Source: Lepraria neglecta
Taxonomy: Eukaryota > Ascomycota > Lecanoromycetes > Lecanorales > Stereocaulaceae
Direction of reading: 5' to 3'
Assembly (NCBI GenBank): GCA_033220425.1
Contig: CM065650.1
Coordinates: 2,852,001-2,916,000, forward strand
Length of the DNA: 64,000 nt
In this document: positions 54,546 through 64,000 of the stretch, in pieces
Layout: every line of letters starts with the position of its first letter
Position numbering within the stretch: position 1 is the first letter of the stretch
Notes under the pieces: generated by a model
Databases searched by the model: none
Seen by the model: only the letters and a program-made list of their open reading frames with translations
Told to the model about the DNA's origin: nothing
Position numbers and translations under genes: made by a program

Positions 54546-55367
54546 TTATCCAAGCAAACTCCTCTTCCTCCCCCTCATCCTCACATCCTCCAATCTCTTC
54601 AGCACCACCTTCGCCCCCTTATAGCTCTCCTCATAGACCTTCAACACCTCCTGAAACCCCTCTTCAGCTTCCGGATGTGTACTCCCAAACGCCCTCTCCA
54701 GCACATACAGATCAACAGCCTTATCTTCGTCCTGCAAGCTCTGTCCCGCAAGTCCAAAATCAATCAGAACAATTTCTCCTCCCAACCCCTCCCCAACCTG
54801 CTCCATATGCTCCCCATTCGTAGTGACCCCATTCTGTTGTGGAGCTGCAAGCGGTCCTAACATTATATTACTAGTAGTCAAATCCCCATGTACAACCCCA
54901 ACCTCATGCATCCTCCCCACCGCCCTCCCAATTTTCCCCATCAACGCCGTAACCCCCTCTTCCCATCCATCCTCGTCATCTCTACCCTCCTTCCTCCTCT
55001 TAGCCCCCGCAACCAACACCTCCCTAACAGTCTTCCCCTCAACCCACTCCATCATCATCCACCCCCCACTCACCCCATCTCCCTCAGCATCGAGAGCAAG
55101 CACACCAGGCACGCTGACACCTTCGCGCCTGCATTTCACCAGTGTTCGCGCTTCACTTAGTATTCGGTGCCGTGTTAGGCGTTTGTCGAGTATAGGATTT
55201 CGGTAGGGTTTTGAGGGGCGGTATTTGAGGGCGCAGGGGTGGGAGGGCGTAAGGAAGTAGGTGCAGTAGAGGAGGGCTTCGGCGCCTTGGGTTAGGAGGG
55301 TTGGGGCGGGGTGCGTGTGGGTGAAGGGTGCAGGGAGGGGGGGTTGAGGTGGTGATGGGCCGTCCAT
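54546..55367 (-). CDS. BUD32: Bud32 / PRPK kinase of the KEOPS (EKC) complex (273 residues)
   Basis: A single exon encodes a small atypical kinase: LLTQGAEALLYCTYFL (P-loop-like), CALKYRPSKPYRNPILDKRL (catalytic Lys), TRHRILSEARTLVKCRREGV, WMMMEWVEGKTVREVL (hinge), MHEVGVVHGDLTTSNIMLGP (HGDLTxxN loop) and IVLIDFGLAGQSLQDEDKAV (DFG-type metal site). The C-terminus is VRMRGRKRSLLG, the basic tail typical of Bud32 that contacts Kae1 and tRNA. In the complex it acts as an ATPase supporting N6-threonylcarbamoyladenosine formation on tRNA. The proline-rich first 25 residues are variable in the family, so the start at 55367 is reasonable. Confidence 0.95.
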   Translation of the reverse strand: MDGPSPPQPPLPAPFTHTHPAPTLLTQGAEALLYCTYFLTPSHPCALKYRPSKPYRNPILDKRLTRHRILSEARTLVKCRREGVSVPGVLALDAEGDGVSGGWMMMEWVEGKTVREVLVAGAKRRKEGRDDEDGWEEGVTALMGKIGRAVGRMHEVGVVHGDLTTSNIMLGPLAAPQQNGVTTNGEHMEQVGEGLGGEIVLIDFGLAGQSLQDEDKAVDLYVLERAFGSTHPEAEEGFQEVLKVYEESYKGAKVVLKRLEDVRMRGRKRSLLG

Positions 55368-55718
55368 TGGAGTGTTTTTTGTTGGTAATTGGTGTCCTCG
55401 AGAGATTTGTATGGTTCTCGGAGTTAGGAGCTAAGGAATTCGCAGACACATTTCGGACAACTCAACGACTTTTCCTTCAAACTCGAGTACGATATATCAT
55501 TTAATGTACTCAATCTATGCACAATCTTGCGGTATCCTTTCCAATGCTCTAGACGCTTGTTTGCATACAAAATAACAATGAGCTCTTCTGATTTATCCCA
55601 TCTATTCCCTTCCCAAACTAATGGCCTTCGAACGTTGGCAACTAACCGCAGATCTGATCGCATCGATAATTCGACAGATCTTCGTCTTTCTCATCCTGGG
55701 GTCTATTAGCAGTGGCTA

Positions 55719-56407
55719 CTAGAAGGGAGCGAAAGGATGTGGACCTGCCTTTGCTGGCTCTTCCTGAACCTTCTCCTTTGGATAGCCAAATTTCTCAAAG
55801 TATGCCGTCAATTTCCCCTTTGGATTCGACGTGTCGTAAAACCAAGCGGATTCCTCCAAGAACGCGTCAATATCAGTATGGGCCTCATCGACGTCTTCCG
55901 GCTCAACGACAAGCTCCACCTCCCCAACCTGGTGGTCGAAATCGGTATTGTCGAGGACGATGGTGAACTTGTCGTCCGCCAGGAATGTATACCGGATGGC
56001 CTCGAACTCTGCCAACACGTCTAGTCCGAAACTCTTCTTGTGGCAAGGGCACTTTGGGAAACGAGAGCGTACCATCTGCAGGATTTGGCTCTTGTCTTCG
56101 GTTTCTTCGAATGTCGAGCGAAGGTACGAGCTACCCTTCTTTTCTGTTTAGCTTGCCATGAGACGGCTCCTGGTGTCAGTTCTCCTTCCAGTAGCGGATT
56201 AATGTGAGGAAAGACCACCTGTTGACGCTTCCGGACCCAGAGTCCAGTGCTTGATAGCTGGTTGCCCTTCTCGTAATAGGTATCTCGTAGGCTCTCAAGG
56301 TTCAACTCATGTAGCTTCTTGAAAGGTCGTGGACTTGTTCCAAGATGCATAAGCATGAGCTTAGCTTACATACAGCTGAACTTCTGCTCGACCTCAAGCA
56401 GAACCAT
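55719..56407 (-). pseudogene. CYTH-domain thiamine-triphosphatase-like gene with an apparent frameshift
   Basis: The start MVLLEVEQKFSC (56407) has the ExExK-type CYTH opening. After a very short intron (about 36 bp, GTAAGC..ACAAG) comes PRPFKKLHELNLESLRDTYY, EKGNQLSSTGLWVRKR and, after a probable 57-bp intron (in phase, so the frame stays open), AVSWQAKQ. The next family block, STFEETEDKSQILQMVRSRF, sits in a different frame. No splice pair explains this, so one base seems lost or gained near the A4 run at 56135-56140. The remainder EAIRYTFLADDKFTIVLDNT and DFDHQVGEVELVVEPEDVDE completes the domain to 55719. The family hydrolyses thiamine triphosphate or related tripolyphosphates with a divalent metal. 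It may be a decaying gene or a sequence error. Confidence 0.75.
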
Positions 56408-57308
56408 GTTTACGTTGGGATGGTGAGGTTGTAGAAAGTAGACAGCAGAATGATATTGGCAGGTTGTGTTCGAGACGTTAAATTTTTCGGCTTAGATCCT
56501 GTGCACTGAAGTCATATGGAGAAGAAAAGTAAGAAGAGAAAGGAAGCATCTGGCAACGCATAGGTCTTGACCTTCGACACTTCGTCTGATGTGTTATGCA
56601 TATCTTTGTGTCGAGACTGCCACCAGGCTTTCTTTGTGTCAAAAATATCACTATCTCAACACGCCCTCTGTGACACTCTTGATGGCTAGTCATCCAGTTG
56701 TGCGAGACCTCAAGTCACTTCGAATCAAGTGTTCCTTGGAAGAGAATTTGCGTCTTTGCCGTCTCGCGAGCGTCGTGATGGAAAGCGAATAAGTGGCACG
56801 CTAGCCCCACATCGAAGAAATTGCCAGCACCTTCACCTGAATAACGGGGAAAGGCGGTCGTGTATTCTCCTAATACATCTTTCTCAAACCTCTAATCATT
56901 ACTCGTTTTATATATCCATTGGTTGAAGTCTGTATTGGCTTTCAAGCAAAACACTGTGGTTCGTGGATGGGCTACAAATTCACTAAGACGAGCAAACATT
57001 CAAGGGACGATTGCCACTGGATTGGAAGGTCACGTCACATGCGAGAAGGAGTGAATCAGTGCTGTGGACCTATCGGGAATCCTAGTGGCCGGCATCTCCT
57101 CAGCCTAGTGCCACTAGTGCTTATGACAGGTAGACTAATGTGGTGAGACAAGCTAGCTCAAGTCAGTGCCTCACTTCAGGTATGAAAAGCTAGATGTCCC
57201 GTGCAATCTGAGCCCACGCAGCCGTCTCTCTCATCCAAGGGGGTCTGAAGCGACTTTGGAGCGATTTCAGAAAACCTTGCGATCTAAAGAACAGGACCAC
57301 AAATAAAC
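56408..57308. other. intergenic, no supported gene
   Basis: About 0.9 kb between divergent genes; only short frames without motifs. Confidence 0.45.
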
Positions 57309-58395
57309 ATGGCCACGTCTTCTGCTCCCAGTATCTTCGATGGGGGTGTCGACTTTGATTGGAAGAAGTACATCACTCACAGACCCGACTATACCGCTTC
57401 CAATTTCTACCCGCTGATCTGGAATTACCACGAGAGGCATAGCGATCGCTACGTCCTCGCTCACGACGTACGTTATCCTTTCTGAGTTATCATTACCCTT
57501 TTCATGTCCTATTTTGAGCTGGAACTGTTTTTCTTCTCATTTGACGACCCAAGGGCCTTCTCAAAAGCAAAATGCTGACTCCGAATTCATTAAGGTCGGT
57601 ACAGGACCTGGGAACGTTGTAGAGGTCCTCGCGAAACGCTTCGATAGGGTGATAGCAAGTGATCCCAGCAAATTCCACGTCGATGTAGCCCAGAAGCGGA
57701 TCAATAGTCCCTCCGTCACATTTCACTAATGCCGAGCAGAGGATCTCACCAATGTGGTCGATCCCTATGAACACGGCCAGGCCGATCTTGTAGCAGTTGC
57801 GGAATGTATCCCATTGATGGACGCTGAGCAAGCGATGACTGGGTTTGCAAAATTGCTGAGGTCTTGAGGCACTGTAGCTATCTGGTTCTATGGGAGACCG
57901 ATATTTGCCGATAAGAAACAAGAGAAGTGCCAGGACCTTTATGACAATATCACTTCGAAAGCTTTTGAGCGAATCTTCCCCCTCAAGGCCTCGCAGGTGG
58001 AAAGCGCGGTCAAGACTATGGCTTCCTGGCTCGACATTGTCATATTTCCTTCAGAGACCTGGACCGATGTTCAGAGAATCAAGTGGAACAATGATAAGCC
58101 CCTGAGTTTCCTCGGCGAGGAACATTTCGATCATGAAATCAAGTACAAATCTGGGGTTGGTCCAGGGGACAAGATTGAGATGCAAGTGGATCGGGACTTC
58201 TGGGCGAAGGAAGACTGTGGTGTTGAGTGGGTCAAGGGGTTCATTGATGCCCAATATCTATGGGAGACTACCGACGACGAGATTGGTGCCCAGCTGGAGC
58301 CGATGTATGAGGAGTTGGAGGCTGCCATGGGCGGGAAGGGAAGTACGGTGAAGATTGCGTGGCCAGTGGTGCTTCTTTTGGCAACTAAGAAATGA
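57309..58395 (+). pseudogene. SAM-dependent methyltransferase (class I, Crg1/trans-aconitate type), disrupted
   Basis: Exon 1 (57309..57468) starts MATSSAPSIFDGGVDFDWKK and ends YHERHSDRYVLAHD at a GTACGT donor. Exon 2 begins at about 57596 (acceptor TTAAG) with VGTGPGNVVEVLAKRFDRVI, the glycine-rich SAM loop, then ASDPSKFHVDVAQKRI. Further on are CRAEDLTNVVDPYEHGQADL, VAVAECIPLMDAEQAMTGFA and, to the end, FYGRPIFADKKQEK and WLDIVIFPSETWTDVQRIKW. Two in-frame stops occur: a TAA at about 57727 where a glutamine CAA is expected, and a TGA at about 57865 in the LLR-x-GGT turn. Both lie in conserved blocks, so the gene is probably dead. A related 3' fragment lies at 62380-62606. Confidence 0.82.
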
Positions 58396-59620
58396 ATTAC
58401 CTTTGCTAGTGAGCGTTGATATTTCGACCTCACAGGCACTTTTGTTGCTTCATGATCGGTGGTGGATGGTAGCCTTGCTTTCCAGCCATGAGAATCAGCT
58501 TGCCAGTCATTCATAACACACTCTGAAATCGATCTGCCCATTCATTGTGTCATCCGTGATATTTGCAGCGGCTTTTGTTGTCTGGCGGGGTCTAATTCGG
58601 TTATGTTGCAAGTGATAAATCAACCTCCACCTCCCCCAGTGTTAATGAAAGAGATGTGCATCCTGGGGCTGACACTTGCTGCTATTGTGATTCGACATTG
58701 GCGAACTGTTTCCGTCTCGCGGCCATGCTTGAAAGTAAAATCTTATAATCCTCCGTCACATCTTTAGTATGGGAGCAAAGGCAAGATTCAAGCCGATAAG
58801 GAGGCTTGTGATTGGGCGCTTGGTTTTTGTAAGGCCAGTCCTGGTTCTCATCGTTTTGTTAATCGTTCTCAGTTCTCGTGCGCCTTTGCAATTAATGACA
58901 CACATCTAACTTAGCGAACGCAACGCAAGGTGCTTTGTCAAAAAGTACGGGATGCATGACGCAAAAGCAGGTGCGACAGGACGCTATTTTAATCGGTAAT
59001 TGATTCCGTCAATTTCGTTTGAGGAACTAGATTGCGTTGATGAAGAGGTGGATACTCCCAAACGACCCGACGAGCATCCCTGAAAAGCCATGTGGTCGGG
59101 TATTTCGGAGTACCCGTTTATGCGTTCAAAAATCTGGATTAGTTGTCGGCGTACTTACTTTGTAAGTGCGCCGAGCTTTGTAACTACGCGGAACTTTTTT
59201 GTAAGTACGCCGAGCTGAGACCCTAGTTGACATCTCAACTTGAGCGCTTAATTAAGGCCTCGATTGTTTCCCACTAACATTTGGGGTGGCGGGGCAAAAA
59301 TTCGGGCTTAAAAACCAGAGAAGTCGACTGCATTGACTGGTAGCGGTTAGCATGGCGGCAAATACCTTTTGCCTAACTATTGTTCCAGCCAACAAAACGC
59401 TCGTCTGCCAAGCGACGGGCCCGTGCGTTATAGGACATCTCGTCCAAAGCTGATAAAATTGGGTAGTACTCAACGTTCATAAGATCGCTGTTATGACTAA
59501 TGAATATGGACGGTTGAATGATCGGCAAAATGCTGAGAACTATTCTTCGAGGCATCCTCCAGCAGCAGCTTTCTCCTTCTCGGACTGAATCTCGCTAGGT
59601 CACAAAGAAAACGAGAGAAC
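58396..59620. other. intergenic with a hairpin-type repeat
   Basis: No gene is seen. It contains the short repeat cluster at 59147-59216. The remainder, upstream of the Clr5 gene, shows nothing else. Confidence 0.45.
59147..59216. repeat. hairpin plus direct repeats around a GTAAGTACGCCG core
   Basis: CGGCGTACTTAC (59147-59158) and GTAAGTGCGCCG (59162-59173) form a 12-bp inverted repeat with one mismatch and a 3-base loop. TTTGTAAGTGCGCCGAGCT (59159-59177) recurs as TTTGTAAGTACGCCGAGCT (59198-59216). A third degenerate copy (TTTGTAACTACGCGGAAC) lies between them. Confidence 0.75.
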
Positions 59621-61980
59621 ATGGACTCAACGAGCCCAGAGTTAGTTCTCGGGCCAGTGTTACTCTCTAAACCTAGAAAACCAGTCTCCTCGAAAGACTG
59701 GGAAGAGCAGCGAGAGAATTTCACACGTTTGTATGCTATAGAGAACCATTCTCTGCGCGTGACAATGGTTGAAATGAGAAGGCTGTACTCATTTGAAGCT
59801 ACGTAAGAAACAATTTCAAGCCTTGCATTTGTTAAAATCTAAACCGCTGTTAGGGAGCGTCAATACAAGCGCAGGATCGCACAATGGCACCTCGACAAGA
59901 AGATCAAGGATGACGAGATGAGAATCATGCTACGAAAACGAAAGCAAAGAAAGCGTAAGGGCAAGAAAAGCATATTTACCATCAGGGGCAGGCGAGTCAA
60001 TCCCAAGAAAATGGAGCAATTATCCCCAAGGAATGTTAGCCAAAAGGATAGTCAAAGTGATGGCGAGTCAATATGTGAGTTACGAAACACTTCCTCAGCT
60101 AGGCTTTTCTTATATTTTAATGGGTTTGCCGCAACATATAAGATGCTTCACTCCAAATCCATCGCGAAGACGACACGCCTCAAAGAGTGAAATATCTCAA
60201 TCTGATAGCGAGATTGGGCTTGCAGGGTCTCCTATGCTTTCGACGAGTGATGTTACGAGGCTGGTAAGGACCAAATCAGACCAGAAGGTACAGACAGACA
60301 TACAATTTGATGAACCTAACATCTCTCAGCCGGCTTCCGTCAACAGAGGAAAGAAAGCTAGTGTTCGCACAGGTACCGTTACACTACCCCCGATAAGTTC
60401 GTTAATCGGATTCTCGCCTAGAGCCAAAACCCTTTTTGAGGCCTCTTGCGGCGTCGACAAGGAGATCCAAGCTGGCTCACCATTGACTACGATGAAGACT
60501 TTTCAATCTCTTGATACGGTTTTCCATGGACTTGACGTCAACTTCATTGATCGGGACATCCAACTAGGCGATATCCCTGGTGAGGAGACCGAACTAGACC
60601 ATTATGGCAGCAAGATAGCCTACGAGATACCAAAAAGTTTGATGCCACTGCCGGACGCTCTATCGAAAAATGCTATAAACTTTCTCTATTTCCACCATTT
60701 CATCAACCACACCTCTAAGCTCCTGGTGACGCATGACTGCTTGAACAGCCCATTCAAGACAATTTTACCACAAAGTAAGCGCCCACGCTCGCGCACATTC
60801 CTCTCTTCTCGCATCGAACGCCGCTACTATGTCTCTCTAGAAATTTAAGTGCCAAGCTGATGCACTCAAAGTGGCCACATCAGACTCGAGCCTTTTGAAT
60901 ATGCTTTTAGCCTATTCTGCCATTCACCGCTCCGCTTTACTGGGATTTCCAATGCCAGAAAGGCGCATATACCTTTACATCAACGAAGCAATCTCTATTC
61001 TTCAACAAGCTATCTCATGCCCAAGCCATCAGGTGCCAATGGCTACAATCGCGGTCACCATCATGATGGCATCAATGGGATACATGTTCTGGTTACCGTC
61101 AGCCCCAACTGTACTATCCAGTGCTTCATGGCGCATACATCTGAATGCGGCAAAGAAGCTGATCAAACTATATTGGTCGCCGAAGTGCTACCTGCACGAC
61201 CCAACGCTGTGGTTCCTTGTCCAATGGTTCTTCCGACTCGATGTTCAGTGGCTGTTTAGGCAAGAGGGGAGTCAAGGATCCTCTGAACATGAAGTTGATA
61301 AACCGCTCATATTTGAGATCTACGGCAACAAATCGTGGCATCGTTCGCACCTTCTTGGCGACTGCCGCATTCAGTGCTTTCTGGGAGTCACTCTTCGTTG
61401 TCTGATGAGATTGACGAAAGCTGCTGAACTCGCTAGCGAAGTGAGTGAGGAGAAGTCCGTTGCCGTGACTGACGAGAGCACAACGTGGGAGCACTCAGCA
61501 AGGATAATGGAAGAAGCAGTTCTGCTAAAGGCCGACCTGGAACTAGGAGTGAGCAGTTGGGTTTCACAAAGTACATGTCCACTATTCGTCAACAGCAATT
61601 CAGAGCTGTTGGCTGAAATGAATCGACAATTTCAATTCGCTGCATTGATTCATCTGAATCGCAGAGTTTTCAGGCTGCAATCCTCACATCCCGAGGTACA
61701 AGGTCCCGTTGGTAAAATTCTCAACTCAATTGAGTTTCTGAATCAGAAAGGTGGAGCAAATACCGCCTTGCTTTATCCGCTTGCTACCGCTGGCTGTGAA
61801 GCTCTGGATCCTGGCCAAAGACATTTGGCCCTTGAGCAGTGTAGGAGAATAGAGCTAGCGGGCCATACTTGTGTAAGTATCTACTTGACTCTTTTAATGG
61901 CGATGTACTCACATTCTGCTGCTCGATAGGCACGAGGCGTGCGTGACATGATGCAGAAGCTATGGACGAAACAAGGTTAG
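59621..61980 (+). CDS. Clr5-domain / Fungal_trans_2 transcription regulator
   Basis: Exons: 59621..59802, 59854..about 60080, about 60143 or 60170..60774, 60857..61872 and 61930..61980. The N-terminus has the Clr5 domain: SSKDWEEQRENFTRLYAIEN, SLRVTMVEMRRLYSFEAT and, after the first intron, ERQYKRRIAQWHLDKKIKDD, then a very basic patch (LRKRKQRKRKGKK). The C-terminal two thirds fit the fungal-specific Fungal_trans_2 helical domain: LYFHHFINHTSKLLVTHDCL, LNMLLAYSAIHRSALLGFPM, AISILQQAISCPSHQVPMAT, WRIHLNAAKKLIKLYWSPKC and LYPLATAGCEALDPGQRHLA. It ends ARGVRDMMQKLWTKQG. There is no Zn2Cys6 cluster, so DNA contact, if any, is through Clr5. The second intron is uncertain; two acceptors keep phase with a GTTACG donor. 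It lies between the methyltransferase pseudogene and the related fragment, so it may once have regulated that locus. Confidence 0.85.
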
Positions 61981-62783
61981 GGAGGGCAGAACATGACAAT
62001 ACGAAATTCATACTATTATATTCGAGACAATACAAAAACTCAAGTCCTTCTTGTTTTGGTCTTGAGATCTCATGGTTCACGTACAACCTTACATGTCGTG
62101 AAAATAACAACAGTCCCTGATATAGGATGTTCTTGCGTCCAGATTCCTGGTATTGTTGACTAATATGGCAATAGAGGACGCACGAGTGGTTTTTTATTAC
62201 AACGGATATTCACAGGTTCTTCGTCGAGGCCATGACGATGAGGGTGGAGTTCCGCCAGGTGTGTTGCTGAGATCCAGCTCTAGCGTCTGTGAGGGCCCTG
62301 CCTGATGAAAATCGGAGGATTGCCAGTGGTGGAACTGCCGTGTGGCCTATGGTCGCACTTACACAAGCTTCGATGGCCTCAGCTGAAACCTAGGTATGAG
62401 GAGTTGGAGGCTACGATGAGTGGGAAGGGAAGTATGGTGAAGATTGCGTAAGTACACTTTTCGGGGCTACCTCCCAGCCTATCTATATACTACCTTACTC
62501 CCAAAATGTGTCATTTGGCTCAAACATCGTTCTTTTAAGGGCTATGCTGACTCCCAAATTTGTGGTGCCTGTAGTGCTGCTTCTTGGCACATAAAGGTAA
62601 AGCTCGATCAAGCATTGGTTGGTATCTGCATTCCGCCGTTTCGTGGATCGCACACGTTTTTCTAAGCAATTATAATCATATGGATTCTACCAGTCTACAA
62701 AAGTTCCTTCGCGCTACTCTTCCTTCACATTTTGCTGTCCCGGAATCATATAAGAAGCGTCAAAAACATGCAAGAGACAGCCA
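61981..62783. other. intergenic containing a methyltransferase-like fragment
   Basis: Apart from the fragment at 62380-62606 no feature is recognised. Confidence 0.45.
62380..62606 (+). pseudogene. 3' fragment related to the methyltransferase at 57309-58395
   Basis: Bases 62380-62448 align with 58291-58359 of the upstream gene with about ten differences and encode YEELEATMSGKGSMVKIA, against YEELEAAMGGKGSTVKIA. The sequence then diverges at a GTAAGTAC, and near 62564-62592 VPVVLLLGT resumes the end of the family (PVVLLLATKK upstream). The gap of about 115 bp looks like an intron absent from the other copy. No upstream part of the gene remains, so it is a relic of a second paralogue or a local duplication. 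Confidence 0.72.
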
Positions 62784-63265
62784 TTAATGCAGCAGGCTGC
62801 GGTGGCGTTTGATATCTCTAGTTTCAACACGGTCCATCATACCACTAGGCAGGCCGCCAGACGTATGAACGTCAGAATGGCCGGTGAATCTGTCTCTCGT
62901 AAACACCGGTTCTGGTGGCGCTGGTAATTGGAATGTCTGGGGTGCATTGCTGATGTTGAGCTTCATCGTTGGTATCAGTCTTGCTATAACACTCTGGTAC
63001 TTACTATTTAGTGTTAGCTATCCAGCTTGCATGCATCACGAACGATGCGAGGGTGTTTTTTAAACCTACTCCCCGAGGCATGCCCCCCACGCAGCCTGTC
63101 AATCTCCCCAAATTCGGCACATGATACGTCGATAGCGGATGTGGCTACCCCACTTTGGCACTGGTATTTGTAGCTTTGCCATAACGTGAGCATCGCTAAG
63201 ACAAACATGATGACTCCTAACACAATGCTAATTACCACCTCGATGGATTTCCGAGAGAAAGGCAT
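62784..63265 (-). CDS. small single-pass membrane protein (131 residues)
   Basis: Exons 63265..63070 and 62983..62784 join in phase 1 across an 86-bp intron (GTAGGT..TTATAG). The N-terminus MPFSRKSIEVVISIVLGVIM with FVLAMLTLWQSYKYQCQ is one strong membrane helix preceded by basic residues, so the C-terminal part probably faces outward (or lumenal) only if the basic N-terminus stays inside. The remainder is polar: EFGEIDRLRGGHASG, then RLIPTMKLNISNAPQTFQLP and RDRFTGHSDVHTSGGLP. I do not recognise the family, although many fungi encode short proteins with this N-terminal helix type. Phase agreement and the hydrophobic helix support it; expression data are absent. Confidence 0.6.
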
Positions 63266-64000
63266 AGGCTGATCAAATGCTGGTGCAACAAAATCAATTT
63301 GATCAAAAAACTCTGAGGGTAGAGGACAAGGATGTTAAATAGACTTGTCTAGCTGGAAAGAGGAAAATCAGACTTGCATAAATTCGTGGGAATAAATATA
63401 GGTCTCAATTCCGACGATGCGAGACTCTGAGACCTAAGGCTGTGCTTAAGTACTTTCTGAGAGCAAGGCAATCGAATGGGCCTCTCCAAAGAAAAAGATT
63501 CTTGATGCAGAGCTTTGGTACTTTTGTTGCGAAGAATCTTTTATCGTGTCTGGCATTTTGCGAATCTCACCGACTTGACTTGACAAGCCAAAGGTCCACG
63601 GTACCTTTGAACGTGTTGCAAATGGAGCCGGGCCCCGGAAGCGGAGCTAGAAAGCGCCTGGTCGGAAATCATATCTGAGATCCAGTGCCTGCCGTTAGAT
63701 GCTTGCTTACGCTAGTGCCGACCTCCAGCTTGCAGGAATTGATGCGGAAGAGGATTTCAGCACCCCCACGCCCCTATGAGGCTAAGTTGGGACTTTTGCG
63801 TGTTGCACAAAGGGGAGGGGTACTTTTGCCAGGGTGGCTGAGCTGACAGCGCTGACAACGCTAACCGCGGCCTAAGTATTGCGCTACAGCATGGTACTTT
63901 TGCAATAAGTTCGGATGCGGACCGTTGCCCGATTGCATTCCTGCTCAATGTCACCTTCATAGGAAGATCTCAAAGACAGTGTCATATACGTGGGGTGATA
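63266..64000. other. intergenic to window end
   Basis: No gene, repeat or RNA is recognised; short frames at 63442 and 63757 have no support. Confidence 0.45.

Noticed and set aside
1-64000. CRISPR arrays, rRNA genes, LTR-type elements and bacterial operons
   Set aside because: None was seen. Repeats are short, introns are spliceosomal throughout, and no capsid, polymerase or integrase blocks were recognised.

Overview
The window is nuclear DNA of a filamentous ascomycete (Pezizomycotina). The evidence is many short introns of about 47-100 bp with GTAAGT-type donors, C2H2, copper-fist and Clr5 transcription factors, a group I G-alpha of 353 residues, and dense single-copy housekeeping genes on both strands. 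A leotiomycete-like fungus is my guess, not something the sequence proves.

Layout. 1-20.7 kb: SAM35 (5' part), a decayed short-chain dehydrogenase, a Mac1/GRISEA-type copper-fist regulator, a fungal-specific 862-residue protein, an IGHMBP2/Hcs1-type DNA helicase, a C2H2 regulator, a small inverted-repeat element, a Use1-type SNARE, a serine-rich unknown and a DUF1771-Smr protein. 21.7-31.8 kb: group I G-alpha; a 14-exon gene for a roughly 1,502-residue protein joining a GTPase-like P-loop domain, a RING-like finger and a patatin phospholipase; a second inverted-repeat element; and a small secreted cysteine-containing protein. 33.4-35.8 kb: a second C2H2 regulator.

37.6-39.9 kb holds the most interesting locus. 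A viperin (RSAD2-type radical-SAM) gene lies head to head with a UMP-CMP-kinase-family gene, 454 bp apart. This recalls the animal RSAD2/CMPK2 neighbourhood, in which the kinase supplies CTP and viperin converts it to the chain terminator ddhCTP. The viperin copy carries three one-base insertions in mononucleotide runs plus an in-frame TGA. The kinase has one in-frame TAA but otherwise intact exons and splice sites. I infer a recently decaying antiviral pair, or sequence errors confined to this locus.

40.0-45.5 kb: a LamB/YcsF (PxpA) gene and a 1,240-residue biotin enzyme (biotin carboxylase, KipA, KipI, biotin carrier) share a 295-bp divergent promoter and together resemble the bacterial 5-oxoprolinase parts list. 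45.8-56.4 kb: two acidic unknowns, Maf1, AP-1 sigma, the glutamate-cysteine ligase modifier subunit, the KEOPS kinase Bud32 and a CYTH (thiamine-triphosphatase-like) gene with an apparent frameshift. 57.3-64 kb: a broken methyltransferase, a Clr5/Fungal_trans_2 regulator, a detached fragment related to the methyltransferase, and a small single-pass membrane protein.

Exon boundaries were read by eye from splice signals, reading phase and remembered family signatures. For most spliced genes the exon lengths sum to a multiple of three, which supports the models. Boundaries may still be off by a base or two where stated.
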